DNA of 64,000 nucleotides from Oceanococcus atlanticus (lineage in GTDB: Bacteria > Pseudomonadota > Gammaproteobacteria > Nevskiales > Oceanococcaceae): contig NZ_AQQV01000001.1 in NCBI RefSeq assembly GCF_002088235.1, positions 1,178,001 to 1,242,000 on the forward strand, written 5' to 3'. Numbering within the stretch: the first letter of the stretch is position 1; each line of letters opens with the position of its first letter. The notes under the pieces are model-generated. The model was given only the letters and a program-made list of their open reading frames with translations. It was not told where the DNA came from and did no database searches. The translations under genes were made by a program, and so were the position numbers. Shown here piece by piece: positions 41,202 through 49,514 of the stretch.

Positions 41202-41501
41202 ATGCGCCACATCCTGATTGGGACAATTGCCGCTTTGCTCAGCCTCAGTGCGCAAGCGCGGCCAACCGCTGACGCGGCCGATATCTCACGCTACGATTTC
41301 ATGATCCGCGCGGCCTGGCCGCACGTGGATTTGCGCCCCGACCAGCGTCAATGGCTGGCCACCCGTTCGGCCATAGCCTTGAAGCAATGTCAGAGCGCCG
41401 GCCGCACGCAAACCCATTGCCGCATGCAGGTGCGTGAAGGCTTGCGTGAAGCGCTGGGCTCCGAGCCCATCGCGGCAGGCCTGGCGTCGCGCAGCCACTG
41501 A
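41202..41501 (+). CDS. Small secreted protein of unknown function
   Basis: This 99-residue protein begins with a signal peptide ('MRHILIGTIAALLSLSAQA', cleavage after AQA). The mature part of about 80 residues has two cysteines near residues 63 and 72, which could be disulfide-bonded, and no family I recognise. It is upstream of the REC-EAL gene in the same direction (88 bp between). Whether it belongs to that signalling module is unclear. Confidence 0.55.
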   Translation: MRHILIGTIAALLSLSAQARPTADAADISRYDFMIRAAWPHVDLRPDQRQWLATRSAIALKQCQSAGRTQTHCRMQVREGLREALGSEPIAAGLASRSH

Positions 41502-41589
41502 GCGTGGCCCGGATCATGCAATCGGTAAAAAGCGCGCCACATCGGCGCCGCGCCCCGATCTAAATCCACCACGCCGCAGGGGATACGCC

Positions 41590-42795
41590 ATGGCCATACA
41601 TGCGCTGGTCGTTGATGACGACCCCGTCACCCGGGGGCTGGTCGCCGAGCAACTGATCTCATTGCAGGTCAGCACCGTGCGAACCGTGGAGTCAGGGCGT
41701 GCCGCACTCGACGTGCTGCGCCAGCATCCGCAAATCAACCTTCTGGTCACGGATCTGCGCATGCCCGATCTCGACGGCATCGCATTGATTGCAGCGCTCG
41801 ACAAATACCGCAATCGCGTGCGCGTCATCATCATGAGCGCCCTGGGCGACAAGATCATGCAGGCCGCATCACGTATTGGTGTTGGCCACGATCTGTCCGT
41901 GCTAGGGGTACTGCGCAAACCGGTTAGCCGTCGCGTGCTCAGCCAGATGCTGGATCAGTTTCGGCAACTGCCCAACCTGGCGCCGCCCACGACACATAAA
42001 GCCCAGGCCGCGGTCAGAGTCGAGGACATCCGCGAGGCGCTCGCCCAAGGCGGTCATCACATCGTGGTTCAGCCTGAAGTGCGTGCCCGCGACATGACCC
42101 TGGTTGCTGTTGAAGTTCTGAGCCGCTGGAGTCACCCGAATCTTTCAGGTCGCTCACCCGCCGACGCCATCATCGCGGCTGAAAAAGCCGGCATCATCGG
42201 CGAGCTGAACGAGAATTTGATCACTGAAGTCGGGCGCGCCTGGCACCAGTGGGCACCCCACAAGCTGTCACCACGTCTGAGCATCAATGTGTCTGCGGTC
42301 ACGATGTCCGACACCGGCTTTCCCGAGTGGTTATCACGCGCGATTTCCGCCCATCACATCAGCCCGCGTGATGTCATCCTGGAGCTCACCGAAACTGCGG
42401 TTCCTGCTCCGGGGACATCCAATCTTGAGGTGGCCTGCCGCCTTGGCCTGCTTGGCTTTGACCTTTCCGTGGACGACTTCGGAACGGGTTTTGCGAACTT
42501 GCAGCAGCTGCAGGACACACCTTTTCGCTGGCTCAAGATCGATCAGGCTTTTGTCCGCCAGATCGAGCGCTCGGAAGACGCTCAGGCCATCGTCAAATCA
42601 AGCATTCGCATGGCGCATGATCTGGGTCTGAAGACAGTCGGCGAAGGTGTGGAAACCCCACGCCAATGCCAACTCCTTAGAGACATGGGTTGCGACGTTC
42701 TGCAAGGCTACTTCATCGCCAAACCGATGCTCCCTGATGCGCTGCCGGCCTGGCACGCGCAGTTTCGCAAGCACAGCCGCAGTATCGCCGCCTGA
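41590..42795 (+). CDS. REC-EAL response regulator (c-di-GMP phosphodiesterase)
   Basis: This 401-residue protein has an N-terminal receiver domain with phospho-acceptor Asp55 ('VTDLRMPDLDG') and a C-terminal EAL domain. The EAL signature reads EVL ('VAVEVLSRW') and other catalytic motifs are intact ('SINVSA', 'ELTET', 'DDFGTG', 'KIDQAF', 'GEGVET'), so phosphodiesterase activity is likely. The layout equals that of Pseudomonas RocR/PvrR. The start is the ATG at 41590 with AGGGG upstream. It converges on a hybrid histidine kinase with only 1 bp between the stops, a probable partner. Confidence 0.92.
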   Translation: MAIHALVVDDDPVTRGLVAEQLISLQVSTVRTVESGRAALDVLRQHPQINLLVTDLRMPDLDGIALIAALDKYRNRVRVIIMSALGDKIMQAASRIGVGHDLSVLGVLRKPVSRRVLSQMLDQFRQLPNLAPPTTHKAQAAVRVEDIREALAQGGHHIVVQPEVRARDMTLVAVEVLSRWSHPNLSGRSPADAIIAAEKAGIIGELNENLITEVGRAWHQWAPHKLSPRLSINVSAVTMSDTGFPEWLSRAISAHHISPRDVILELTETAVPAPGTSNLEVACRLGLLGFDLSVDDFGTGFANLQQLQDTPFRWLKIDQAFVRQIERSEDAQAIVKSSIRMAHDLGLKTVGEGVETPRQCQLLRDMGCDVLQGYFIAKPMLPDALPAWHAQFRKHSRSIAA

Positions 42796-42796
42796 A

Positions 42797-45658
42797 CTAG
42801 GCCGCAGCCTGGCGACGCGCCAGCTCGGACAACTCCACTAGCAAACCGTCGAACAGCGCGCTGACCGTCTGCATACGCGCACGCCGCCATTGAGACGGCA
42901 TCTCGGGCGCGCGCTCCAGCGCTTCAAGCGCATGCCCCAAACGGCTACCCCCGAGTGACCGCGCCGAGCCCTTGAGTCGATGAATCACCTCGTGCAGGTC
43001 GTCCCACTGCGCCTTTTTCATGGCGTCTTCGCACCGCGCAAGCAGCGGACGATTCACCTCGTCAAAAGCCTCCACGAAACGCGCAAGCCCGGAAAATTGC
43101 GGCCCCATCACATCCTCAAGCAGGTCCACATCCAGATGCTCAAACGCCCGCTCAGAGGGTTCGGCGGCGCTCTCCAGCGCATCCGGCGGCGGCGAGCCCA
43201 GGCTGCTCAGGAACGCATGCAGCGCATTCAAGGTCAGTGGCTTGACCAATTTGCAGCTGATCTGAAGGCGCTGCAGATCACGCAGATCCTTTTCGCTTGC
43301 GCTGGCTGTTAGCACGGCCACCGGCAAGTCCGGATCATTGCCATAGATCCCGCTGCGAACCGCCCGGGTAAAGGCGTATCCGTCCATATTCGGCATGTGA
43401 AGATCGGTGATCACCACATCGAAATGTGCGCGCTGCAATTGAGCCAGAGCCGCCACGCCATCCACCGCCGCACAAACGTGACAACCCAGCTGCTCCAGCT
43501 GGCGGCAAATGAGGTCGCGGTTGATCGGCTGATCTTCGACCACCAGTACATGCAGCCCCAAACGCGCCCGGTCGGCTTGCGGTGACACCGGCGCAGTGGT
43601 TTGGCTTGCCACAATGTCGGCGGCGAGACGATGCGGGTGTATCGGACGCTGCAGGCGGCGCTCAATGCCCGATGCGACATTGCGGATGAGCAAGAGAACA
43701 TCTTCCTGAGCCTGATCGCGCCAAGGCCTCAGAAGTACCGAAGGCCGTGTATCGCAGATCTCGGCATCGCGATCCGGCGGCTGCAGAACGGCCCCTTCGG
43801 CGAGCAGGTGATCAATCACGCAAAGGCGTTCATTGCCCTCAAGCTCAACCGCGACAACCCAACCATTCAAACGCCCGCCCGAAGGCGCGGTCTCCGTCAG
43901 GCACTCAACCGGCACCGTGAGGCGGAAGGTGGCGCCACAACCCGGCGCCGAATCCAGACTCAGATGCCCGCCCATCAGCTCGGCAAGCCCTAAAGAAATG
44001 GGCAGCCCCAATCCGGTACCCCCGAATCGTCGCGTGGTCGAGGCATCAGCCTGGACAAAACGCTGGAATATGCGCTGCTGGCTGTCCTCGGCGATGCCTG
44101 GGCCGGTGTCTGAGACATCAAAGCAACAATGCAGTTGTCCACGGATCACACAGCGGCGCAATCGGATCGCCACATCGCCTTGGGCGGTGAACTTGATCGC
44201 GTTAGAAATCAAGTTGAGCAGAATCTGCCGCAGCTTTCCCCGATCCGCTTTCACCTGCGATGGCAGATCAACGGCCGGTAACACTTTCAGCGCAAGCCCC
44301 TTGGCCCGCGCACTGCCTGCGCAGGTTTCCGCCACCTGCTCAAGCAGTTCACAGGGGTCGAACGCTTCTTCATTCAGGCTCATCGCATCAGCCTCGATTT
44401 TCGAGTAATCGAGAACATCGTTGATGATGCCCATAAGATGATTGGTCGATTCCAGAATCATCCGCGTCATGCGCCGCTGGTCCTCACTAAGGTCCGTGCG
44501 CTGAAGAATCTCGGTCAAACCGATAATGCCGCTCATCGGCGTGCGGATCTCATGACTCATGGTGGCCAGGAATCGCGACTTGGCCTCACTCGCCGCCTCG
44601 ACACCGTGCAGCTTGTGCAGCTCATCGCTGAGCCACAGCAAAGCATCACGCAGGGTATCGACCTCGTCACGCAAACGGCTTTCCGGAAAGGCGTTCATCA
44701 ACTGTTTGCGGGTGTTGTGCTGATCCTCGGCGGACATCGCGGGCAGCAAGCGGATCAACACACGCAAGCGACGCAAACTACCTGACAGCAGCCAGACAAT
44801 CAGGCCCAGGACCACTCCCATCAACACAAGCTGGGCAAACAGATTGAACACCGCCTGCCCGCGCGCCACGCCAAAACTGGCGCTCAGATCCTGGAGCAAC
44901 ACCGCAACCGGCGCATTGGCGCCGAGCGAAACCCCAGCAAGATCGACCACCTGATAGGCCCAGCTGCCATGCAGATGCGGCTCAGCGACATCACGTGGCG
45001 TATGCCAGGCGGCCCGCAGCAAGCGCGCCTCGCTCACCTCGCGCCGCGAGCTTGCAACCGCACGATAGCTGCGCTGCTCGTCACCCCGCAAAAGTGCCAG
45101 ATCCGCACCTGTCAGGGTTGCGTAGGTATGCACCAGATCGGCCACCGGCGCGGCCAGCAACAGCAACAGCTGGCGCCCGCGTGCGGTCGCCACAGGCGCA
45201 GCCACCAGGTACTCGCAGCTGTCGAAACAATGCAGGGCACCTTGCGGCCGGAGCGCCCTGCGGGCACGCGCCAACAACTGCTGATGCGCATCATCGGCCA
45301 GCGCCGACGGCGCATCGCCCGGCAGCCAGTCGAGCAAGAATTCGCCATGAATGTCGTACAGGCGCAGCCAGTTCAGCCGCGCAAACAGATCAGGAGAGCG
45401 GTTAAGCGAGTCGATCCAGGCATCCTCACCATCCAGGCTGAGATTGACGACGAGGTTAGAGCCGGTTTGTGCCAGTTCATCACGAAACTGAACCAGCAGT
45501 TCCTCCAGCACACGCGCGTCACTGGCCAATTCAACCTGGGCGCTATCCAGTGTTCGCTCGGCCCAGCCGGACCATGAGCGATAAACCATGCCGCCGGCAA
45601 CCAGGAGCACGACACCCAGAGTCGGGATGACCAGCTTCCAGACCAGGCTGATCTTCAT
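42797..45658 (-). CDS. Hybrid sensor histidine kinase with REC and Hpt domains
   Basis: This 953-residue inner-membrane protein has two membrane helices (about residues 8-28 and 270-295) around a roughly 240-residue periplasmic sensor region, then HisKA with the His in '[10 protein letters not shown]' (about residue 369), an ATPase domain with '[12 protein letters not shown]', a receiver with Asp in '[12 protein letters not shown]' (about 752), and a C-terminal Hpt domain with 'HRLKGS' (about His893). This phosphorelay could end in the REC-EAL protein encoded convergently. The ligand may be supplied by the adjacent periplasmic binding-like protein. The ATG at 45658 is preferred over a start 24 bp upstream. 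Confidence 0.92.
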   Translation of the reverse strand: MKISLVWKLVIPTLGVVLLVAGGMVYRSWSGWAERTLDSAQVELASDARVLEELLVQFRDELAQTGSNLVVNLSLDGEDAWIDSLNRSPDLFARLNWLRLYDIHGEFLLDWLPGDAPSALADDAHQQLLARARRALRPQGALHCFDSCEYLVAAPVATARGRQLLLLLAAPVADLVHTYATLTGADLALLRGDEQRSYRAVASSRREVSEARLLRAAWHTPRDVAEPHLHGSWAYQVVDLAGVSLGANAPVAVLLQDLSASFGVARGQAVFNLFAQLVLMGVVLGLIVWLLSGSLRRLRVLIRLLPAMSAEDQHNTRKQLMNAFPESRLRDEVDTLRDALLWLSDELHKLHGVEAASEAKSRFLATMSHEIRTPMSGIIGLTEILQRTDLSEDQRRMTRMILESTNHLMGIINDVLDYSKIEADAMSLNEEAFDPCELLEQVAETCAGSARAKGLALKVLPAVDLPSQVKADRGKLRQILLNLISNAIKFTAQGDVAIRLRRCVIRGQLHCCFDVSDTGPGIAEDSQQRIFQRFVQADASTTRRFGGTGLGLPISLGLAELMGGHLSLDSAPGCGATFRLTVPVECLTETAPSGGRLNGWVVAVELEGNERLCVIDHLLAEGAVLQPPDRDAEICDTRPSVLLRPWRDQAQEDVLLLIRNVASGIERRLQRPIHPHRLAADIVASQTTAPVSPQADRARLGLHVLVVEDQPINRDLICRQLEQLGCHVCAAVDGVAALAQLQRAHFDVVITDLHMPNMDGYAFTRAVRSGIYGNDPDLPVAVLTASASEKDLRDLQRLQISCKLVKPLTLNALHAFLSSLGSPPPDALESAAEPSERAFEHLDVDLLEDVMGPQFSGLARFVEAFDEVNRPLLARCEDAMKKAQWDDLHEVIHRLKGSARSLGGSRLGHALEALERAPEMPSQWRRARMQTVSALFDGLLVELSELARRQAAA

Positions 45659-45704
45659 ATGGTCCGCTGCGCGTCCGGGCACAGGGTCCTACGTATGCGG
45701 ACCA

Positions 45705-46871
45705 TCAGAATTGGTAGGCGATCATCAGCAACCCCATAGTCCAGTAGCGCTCCAGCTCACGCCCGACGTTGTCCTGGGCACGCACGTTGCCGGTACCGTC
45801 GACATAATGGAATTCGGCAAAAACACCCCAGCTTGAACTGGGCGCCCACTGCATCCCCAGCACGTGGCTGCGACTGAAACGGGTGTGGCGCGGCGCCCCT
45901 GAAAGGTGCTGAGCCCGATACCCTTGGCGATCATTGCGATCGAGAAAATTCAGGTCGTAACGCGCATAGCCAGACCAGCGCAGATCAAACTGACGACGGT
46001 ACTGGACATAGGCAGCGTCGGCTTTGCTCTTTGAGCGATTGCCCGCGCTCACCATGCTGGTGTCAGTCAAGCGATACTCGGCGGTCAAACTTCCGCTCGA
46101 CCACAGACGTTGCAGCGACAGCACCCACAGATCGGCATCCAGCTGCGTAACGGGCGTGGTCACGGCGTAAGGGCGCAGGCGCAATACCCCGCCGAAGTAA
46201 CTCAGACCGGTTCTCAAGGTGCCACCGGACCATTCGCCAATCCACTGCGCCATCAGCAAGTGATCGATGTTGACATCACCCCCCAGCGTGGTGCCTGCGG
46301 CGCGCTCGAACTCCTCCGTTGCGTCGCGCTCGCGACCCCAACCGAGCACCAGATGCGAAAGCACCGGACCCGATTCCCAATGCGAATATGCCTGGGCACC
46401 TTCGGAGGCGAACAGCAGATCGCGAATACCGGTGTCTTCCAGATACACCGACGGGAGCAAAATACCCGGACGTGAAAACACGATATCGCGGCTGTCGTTG
46501 TAGAACCCCACGGGATTTTTAAGCTTGCCAACGCGCAACCCGGCACTGCCAGCCAGACTGCGCCAGAACTGATAATCCAACTGCAAGTAGTCCAGGCGCA
46601 TACGGCCGTCATCGCTGGTGCCGTAGTCACGCGCCATCAACTGGCCGGCAACCAGGATTTCCGGGCTCAGGCTGGTCCGCGCATTGATGGCCACTTCAAA
46701 TACGTTGCTGGTGCCCAAGGTATTGCCGCTGAGATAGTTGTTTCCCGTGCTCTTGATGTAACCCGTAGCTATAGCGCCGTGAACATCAAGCTCTGGTTGT
46801 GCGTGCGCCAGCACGGACGACATGGTCGACGACAGCGTGAGCGCACAAAGCGCTTTGATCCTGATGTTCAT
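45705..46871 (-). CDS. Porin-like outer-membrane protein
   Basis: This 388-residue protein has a signal peptide (cleavage near AHA-Q, about residue 24) and about 16 amphipathic strands with aromatic girdle residues, ending in Phe ('MIAYQF'), as do BAM-inserted barrels. 'GLRVGKLKNPVGFYNDSRDI' resembles the eyelet-region motif of phosphate- or polyphosphate-type porins. It overlaps the stop of the binding-like gene by four bases, so they are translated together. It could let the ligand of the module enter the periplasm. Confidence 0.75.
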   Translation of the reverse strand: MNIRIKALCALTLSSTMSSVLAHAQPELDVHGAIATGYIKSTGNNYLSGNTLGTSNVFEVAINARTSLSPEILVAGQLMARDYGTSDDGRMRLDYLQLDYQFWRSLAGSAGLRVGKLKNPVGFYNDSRDIVFSRPGILLPSVYLEDTGIRDLLFASEGAQAYSHWESGPVLSHLVLGWGRERDATEEFERAAGTTLGGDVNIDHLLMAQWIGEWSGGTLRTGLSYFGGVLRLRPYAVTTPVTQLDADLWVLSLQRLWSSGSLTAEYRLTDTSMVSAGNRSKSKADAAYVQYRRQFDLRWSGYARYDLNFLDRNDRQGYRAQHLSGAPRHTRFSRSHVLGMQWAPSSSWGVFAEFHYVDGTGNVRAQDNVGRELERYWTMGLLMIAYQF

Positions 46872-47302
46872 GATGAGCTCCTTGCTGACAACTCACGCGG
46901 CGCGATCGGCATGTAGCCAATCGCACCCTCCGTGCGCTCAACTCTGCGCTGCATTTCTTCGACGCTGTCCACGCGGACGGGAAGCAAGCCCGTGCCGGTG
47001 TAGCTGGTCCGGTTCCATGATTTACGCAGTACGTAGGGATAAGTCGACAACTGCTCCTGGCAAAACCGCACATGCAGCGGGTCGCTGTCATCCAGCACAA
47101 ACACACGTATCGGCTGGCCATCCGGCCAGGTCCGCACGCGCAGGGAAAACACCGCGCGTAGAAAGCTACGCGTGAGGTATTGGGGGTCAATGTCGGCATG
47201 GGTGTAGACCGAAACGCCAACCGGCTCGGCGTGCAGCTCCGTTGCACAGACCAAGGCCAACCCGGCCAGACTTGCCAGCACGGTGCGACGCGTGTGCAGC
47301 AC
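46868..47302 (-). CDS. Small periplasmic binding-protein-like (phosphate-type) protein
   Basis: This roughly 144-residue protein has a signal peptide after a twin-Arg-like 'TRRTVLASLAGLALV'. The mature portion has 'YLTRSFLRAVFSLRVRTWPDGQPI' near residue 50 (in two parts) and 'GAIGYM' near the end, motifs shared with phosphate ABC-type periplasmic proteins (PBP-like family). I chose the GTG at 47302; other starts upstream (GTG 47344, TTG 47392) extend it into unlikely sequence, so the start is uncertain. It is first in the operon with the porin and near a sensor kinase, so it may bind the signal molecule. It is not a full transporter component: no permease is present. Confidence 0.65.
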   Translation of the reverse strand: MLHTRRTVLASLAGLALVCATELHAEPVGVSVYTHADIDPQYLTRSFLRAVFSLRVRTWPDGQPIRVFVLDDSDPLHVRFCQEQLSTYPYVLRKSWNRTSYTGTGLLPVRVDSVEEMQRRVERTEGAIGYMPIAPRELSARSSS

Positions 47303-47479
47303 ATCACGTCGACAGTTCCGCTTTTGGGCAGTTGACTCGGTCACCCTGTTGGCACCCTGGAAGAATTGCAGAGCATCAGTTGAACAGGGCAAGCGTCAAC
47401 AATTTGTCATTGCCCAACGTCGATCCGCACGCTGCACGCTAGAATCTCCCTTTCCTTGGTCAATTCACCTCACTGAGCC

Positions 47480-48046
47480 ATGCCCAAAGCTGCTGAACTC
47501 AAGTCCGGAATGGTCGTCGACATCGATGGCAAGCCCTACATCGTGCGGCAGGTACAAGCCCACAATCCGACCGCGCGAGGCGCCAGCACCCTGTACAAAG
47601 TGCGCTTGAACCATGCGCAAAGTGGCCAAAAACTGGACCAAACCTTCAAGGGCGACGACATGCTGACCGACGTTGATTTTCGTCGTCGGCAGGTCCAATA
47701 CCTGTATCAGGACGCCGACGGCTACACCTTCATGGATGTGGCCGACTACAGCCAGTTCACACTGGGTGCCGAACAGCTGGAGAATGTCACCCCCTTTCTG
47801 ATCGACAACGCAGAGGGTTACACCGCACTGATCGTGGAAGAGGTTTGTGTTGGTGTTGAGCCACCAGGCACAGTCGAGCTCACGGTCACCCAGACCGCAC
47901 CGGCCATCAAGGGCGCCAGTCAGAGTGCGCGCTCGAAGACCGCCGTATTGGAATCGGGCCTGGAAATCCAGGTGCCTGAATACCTCGCCGAAGGCGAAGT
48001 GGTGAAGGTCAATACGCTGACCCGGGAATTCATCTCCCGGGCCTGA
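47480..48046 (+). CDS. efpL: Elongation factor P-like protein, EfpL (YeiP)
   Basis: This 188-residue protein has the three EF-P beta-domains (KOW-like N-terminal, OB, and C-terminal OB). The tip loop reads 'NPTARGAST' near residues 29-37, with the Arg of EfpL/YeiP in place of the modified Lys of EF-P. It helps ribosomes through polyproline and related stalls. The many Pro-rich secreted proteins of this window could be clients, but that is inference. It stands alone. Confidence 0.93.
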   Translation: MPKAAELKSGMVVDIDGKPYIVRQVQAHNPTARGASTLYKVRLNHAQSGQKLDQTFKGDDMLTDVDFRRRQVQYLYQDADGYTFMDVADYSQFTLGAEQLENVTPFLIDNAEGYTALIVEEVCVGVEPPGTVELTVTQTAPAIKGASQSARSKTAVLESGLEIQVPEYLAEGEVVKVNTLTREFISRA

Positions 48047-48052
48047 GCCGAA

Positions 48053-48274
48053 TCAATCCTGCTCGAACAGGATTTCGCCGAACAACCACAGCGCCGGCAC
48101 GCCCATCCAGGCCACAGCGCCGAGCGTGACACCAAGCCAGCCTCCAACAGAAACCGCCGCAGCTGTGCCCGCCGCCCAGCCAATCAAACTGACGGTAAAC
48201 GGTGCGCCCCAAGCTTGACGCGCCGGTGCCGGTGCCGCGTGAGAAATAAAGTTTTGGTCTTGTACGGTATGCAT
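48053..48274 (-). CDS. Small membrane protein
   Basis: This 73-residue protein starts at an ATG with a GAGGGTC ribosome site. A charged N-terminus leads to two hydrophobic segments ('TVSLIGWAAGTAAAVSVGGWLG' in part, and 'GVPALWLFGEILF'). It has a plausible gene structure but no recognised family. It converges on efpL with 6 bp between stops. Confidence 0.6.
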   Translation of the reverse strand: MHTVQDQNFISHAAPAPARQAWGAPFTVSLIGWAAGTAAAVSVGGWLGVTLGAVAWMGVPALWLFGEILFEQD

Positions 48275-48471
48275 CGCAGGACCCTCGCAGTGCTTTGGCC
48301 ACACCATCCTCTAACGCGAGTGAAAAAAGTGTCAAAACTTGATGCGGAAAGTCACGAAGCCCAAAAATGAATCGCAAGTATTTGATTTTATAACGATTTG
48401 GGAAACGCCTGTCGCGGGTGAGAAAATATGCGCCCGATATTTCTCCACGTTCGTGAATGAAGGAGTGCCCC

Positions 48472-49362
48472 ATGAGCACGCAAGCGTCCGCAGGCGCCCG
48501 TTTCCGCGCCGCCCTTGCCGAAGAACAACCGCTGCAGGTGATTGGTGCGATCAACGCCAACCATGCCCTGCTGGCCCAGCGCGCTGGCTTCAAAGCGATC
48601 TACCTGTCCGGTGGCGGCGTTGCCGCCGGCTCGCTCGGCCTGCCGGATCTGGGCATTTCCGGGCTTGAGGACGTCCTCATTGACGTGCGTCGCATCACCG
48701 ATGTTTGCGACACACCGCTGCTGGTCGATGTCGACACCGGCTTCGGCAGCTCGGCCTTCAACGTGGCCCGCACCACCAAAGCTCTGATCAAAGCCGGCGC
48801 CGGCGCCATGCACATCGAAGACCAGGTTGGCGCCAAACGCTGCGGCCATCGTCCGAACAAGGAAATCGTGACCCAGCAGGAAATGGTCGATCGCATCAAG
48901 GCCGCCGTCGATGCCCGCACCGACGATGACTTCGTGATCATGGCGCGCACCGACGCGCTGGCCGTCGAAGGCCTGGAATCGGCGATCGAACGCGCCATCG
49001 CCTGCGTCGAAGCCGGCGCCGACATGATCTTCCCCGAAGCCATGACCGAACTGCCGATGTACAAACAGTTCGCCGAAGCCGTTGGCGTACCGGTGCTGGC
49101 CAACATCACCGAGTTCGGCGCAACCCCGTTGTACAGCGTTGACGAACTGCGCGAGGTCGGCGTCGGCCTGGTGCTGTACCCGCTGTCTGCCTTCCGCGCC
49201 ATGAACAAGGCTGCACAGAACGTCTACGAAGCGGTCCGCCGCGACGGCACACAGAAAAACGTGGTCGACACCATGCAGACCCGCATGGAGCTGTACGAGT
49301 CGATCAACTACCACGATTTCGAACAGAAGCTGGATGCGCTGTTTGCCCAGGGCAAAAAGTAA
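48472..49362 (+). CDS. prpB: Methylisocitrate lyase
   Basis: This 296-residue enzyme splits 2-methylisocitrate into pyruvate and succinate, the last methylcitrate-cycle step. The catalytic loop 'GAKRCGHR' (about residue 120) and 'DVDTGFGSS' metal-site region are intact and the length is typical. The start has an AAGGAG site. It is first in the gene cluster; acnD follows after a 152-bp gap that holds an unusual inverted repeat. Between prpB and acnD, prpC would normally be found but is absent. Confidence 0.95.
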   Translation: MSTQASAGARFRAALAEEQPLQVIGAINANHALLAQRAGFKAIYLSGGGVAAGSLGLPDLGISGLEDVLIDVRRITDVCDTPLLVDVDTGFGSSAFNVARTTKALIKAGAGAMHIEDQVGAKRCGHRPNKEIVTQQEMVDRIKAAVDARTDDDFVIMARTDALAVEGLESAIERAIACVEAGADMIFPEAMTELPMYKQFAEAVGVPVLANITEFGATPLYSVDELREVGVGLVLYPLSAFRAMNKAAQNVYEAVRRDGTQKNVVDTMQTRMELYESINYHDFEQKLDALFAQGKK

Positions 49363-49387
49363 CACCAGCAAGCGTTGAATCGCCGCA

Positions 49388-49490
49388 GAGCCTTGATGCT
49401 TGGTGCGCGGACCGTCGGCGACCTGGATGGTCGCCGTCGAGCGATACACGGACGTACTTGAGCGCGTCCGCGCAGCAAGCATCAAGGCTC
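49388..49490. repeat. Long imperfect inverted repeat with nested hairpin, between prpB and acnD
   Basis: The arms 49388-49412 and 49466-49490 (25 bp each) are inverted repeats with one mismatch (24 of 25), separated by 53 bp. Within the spacer, CGGCGACC (49417-49424) and GGTCGCCG (49430-49437) form a second perfect stem with a 5-base loop. The RNA or single-stranded DNA would fold into a long stem with an internal hairpin. There is no T-run and no ORF. Possibilities are a REP/MITE-like element, a transcript-processing site, or a remnant of a lost gene. It ends 24 bp before the acnD ATG. Confidence 0.85.
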
Positions 49491-49514
49491 CCCTCCGCTA
49501 ACGAGAGCGCAAGC

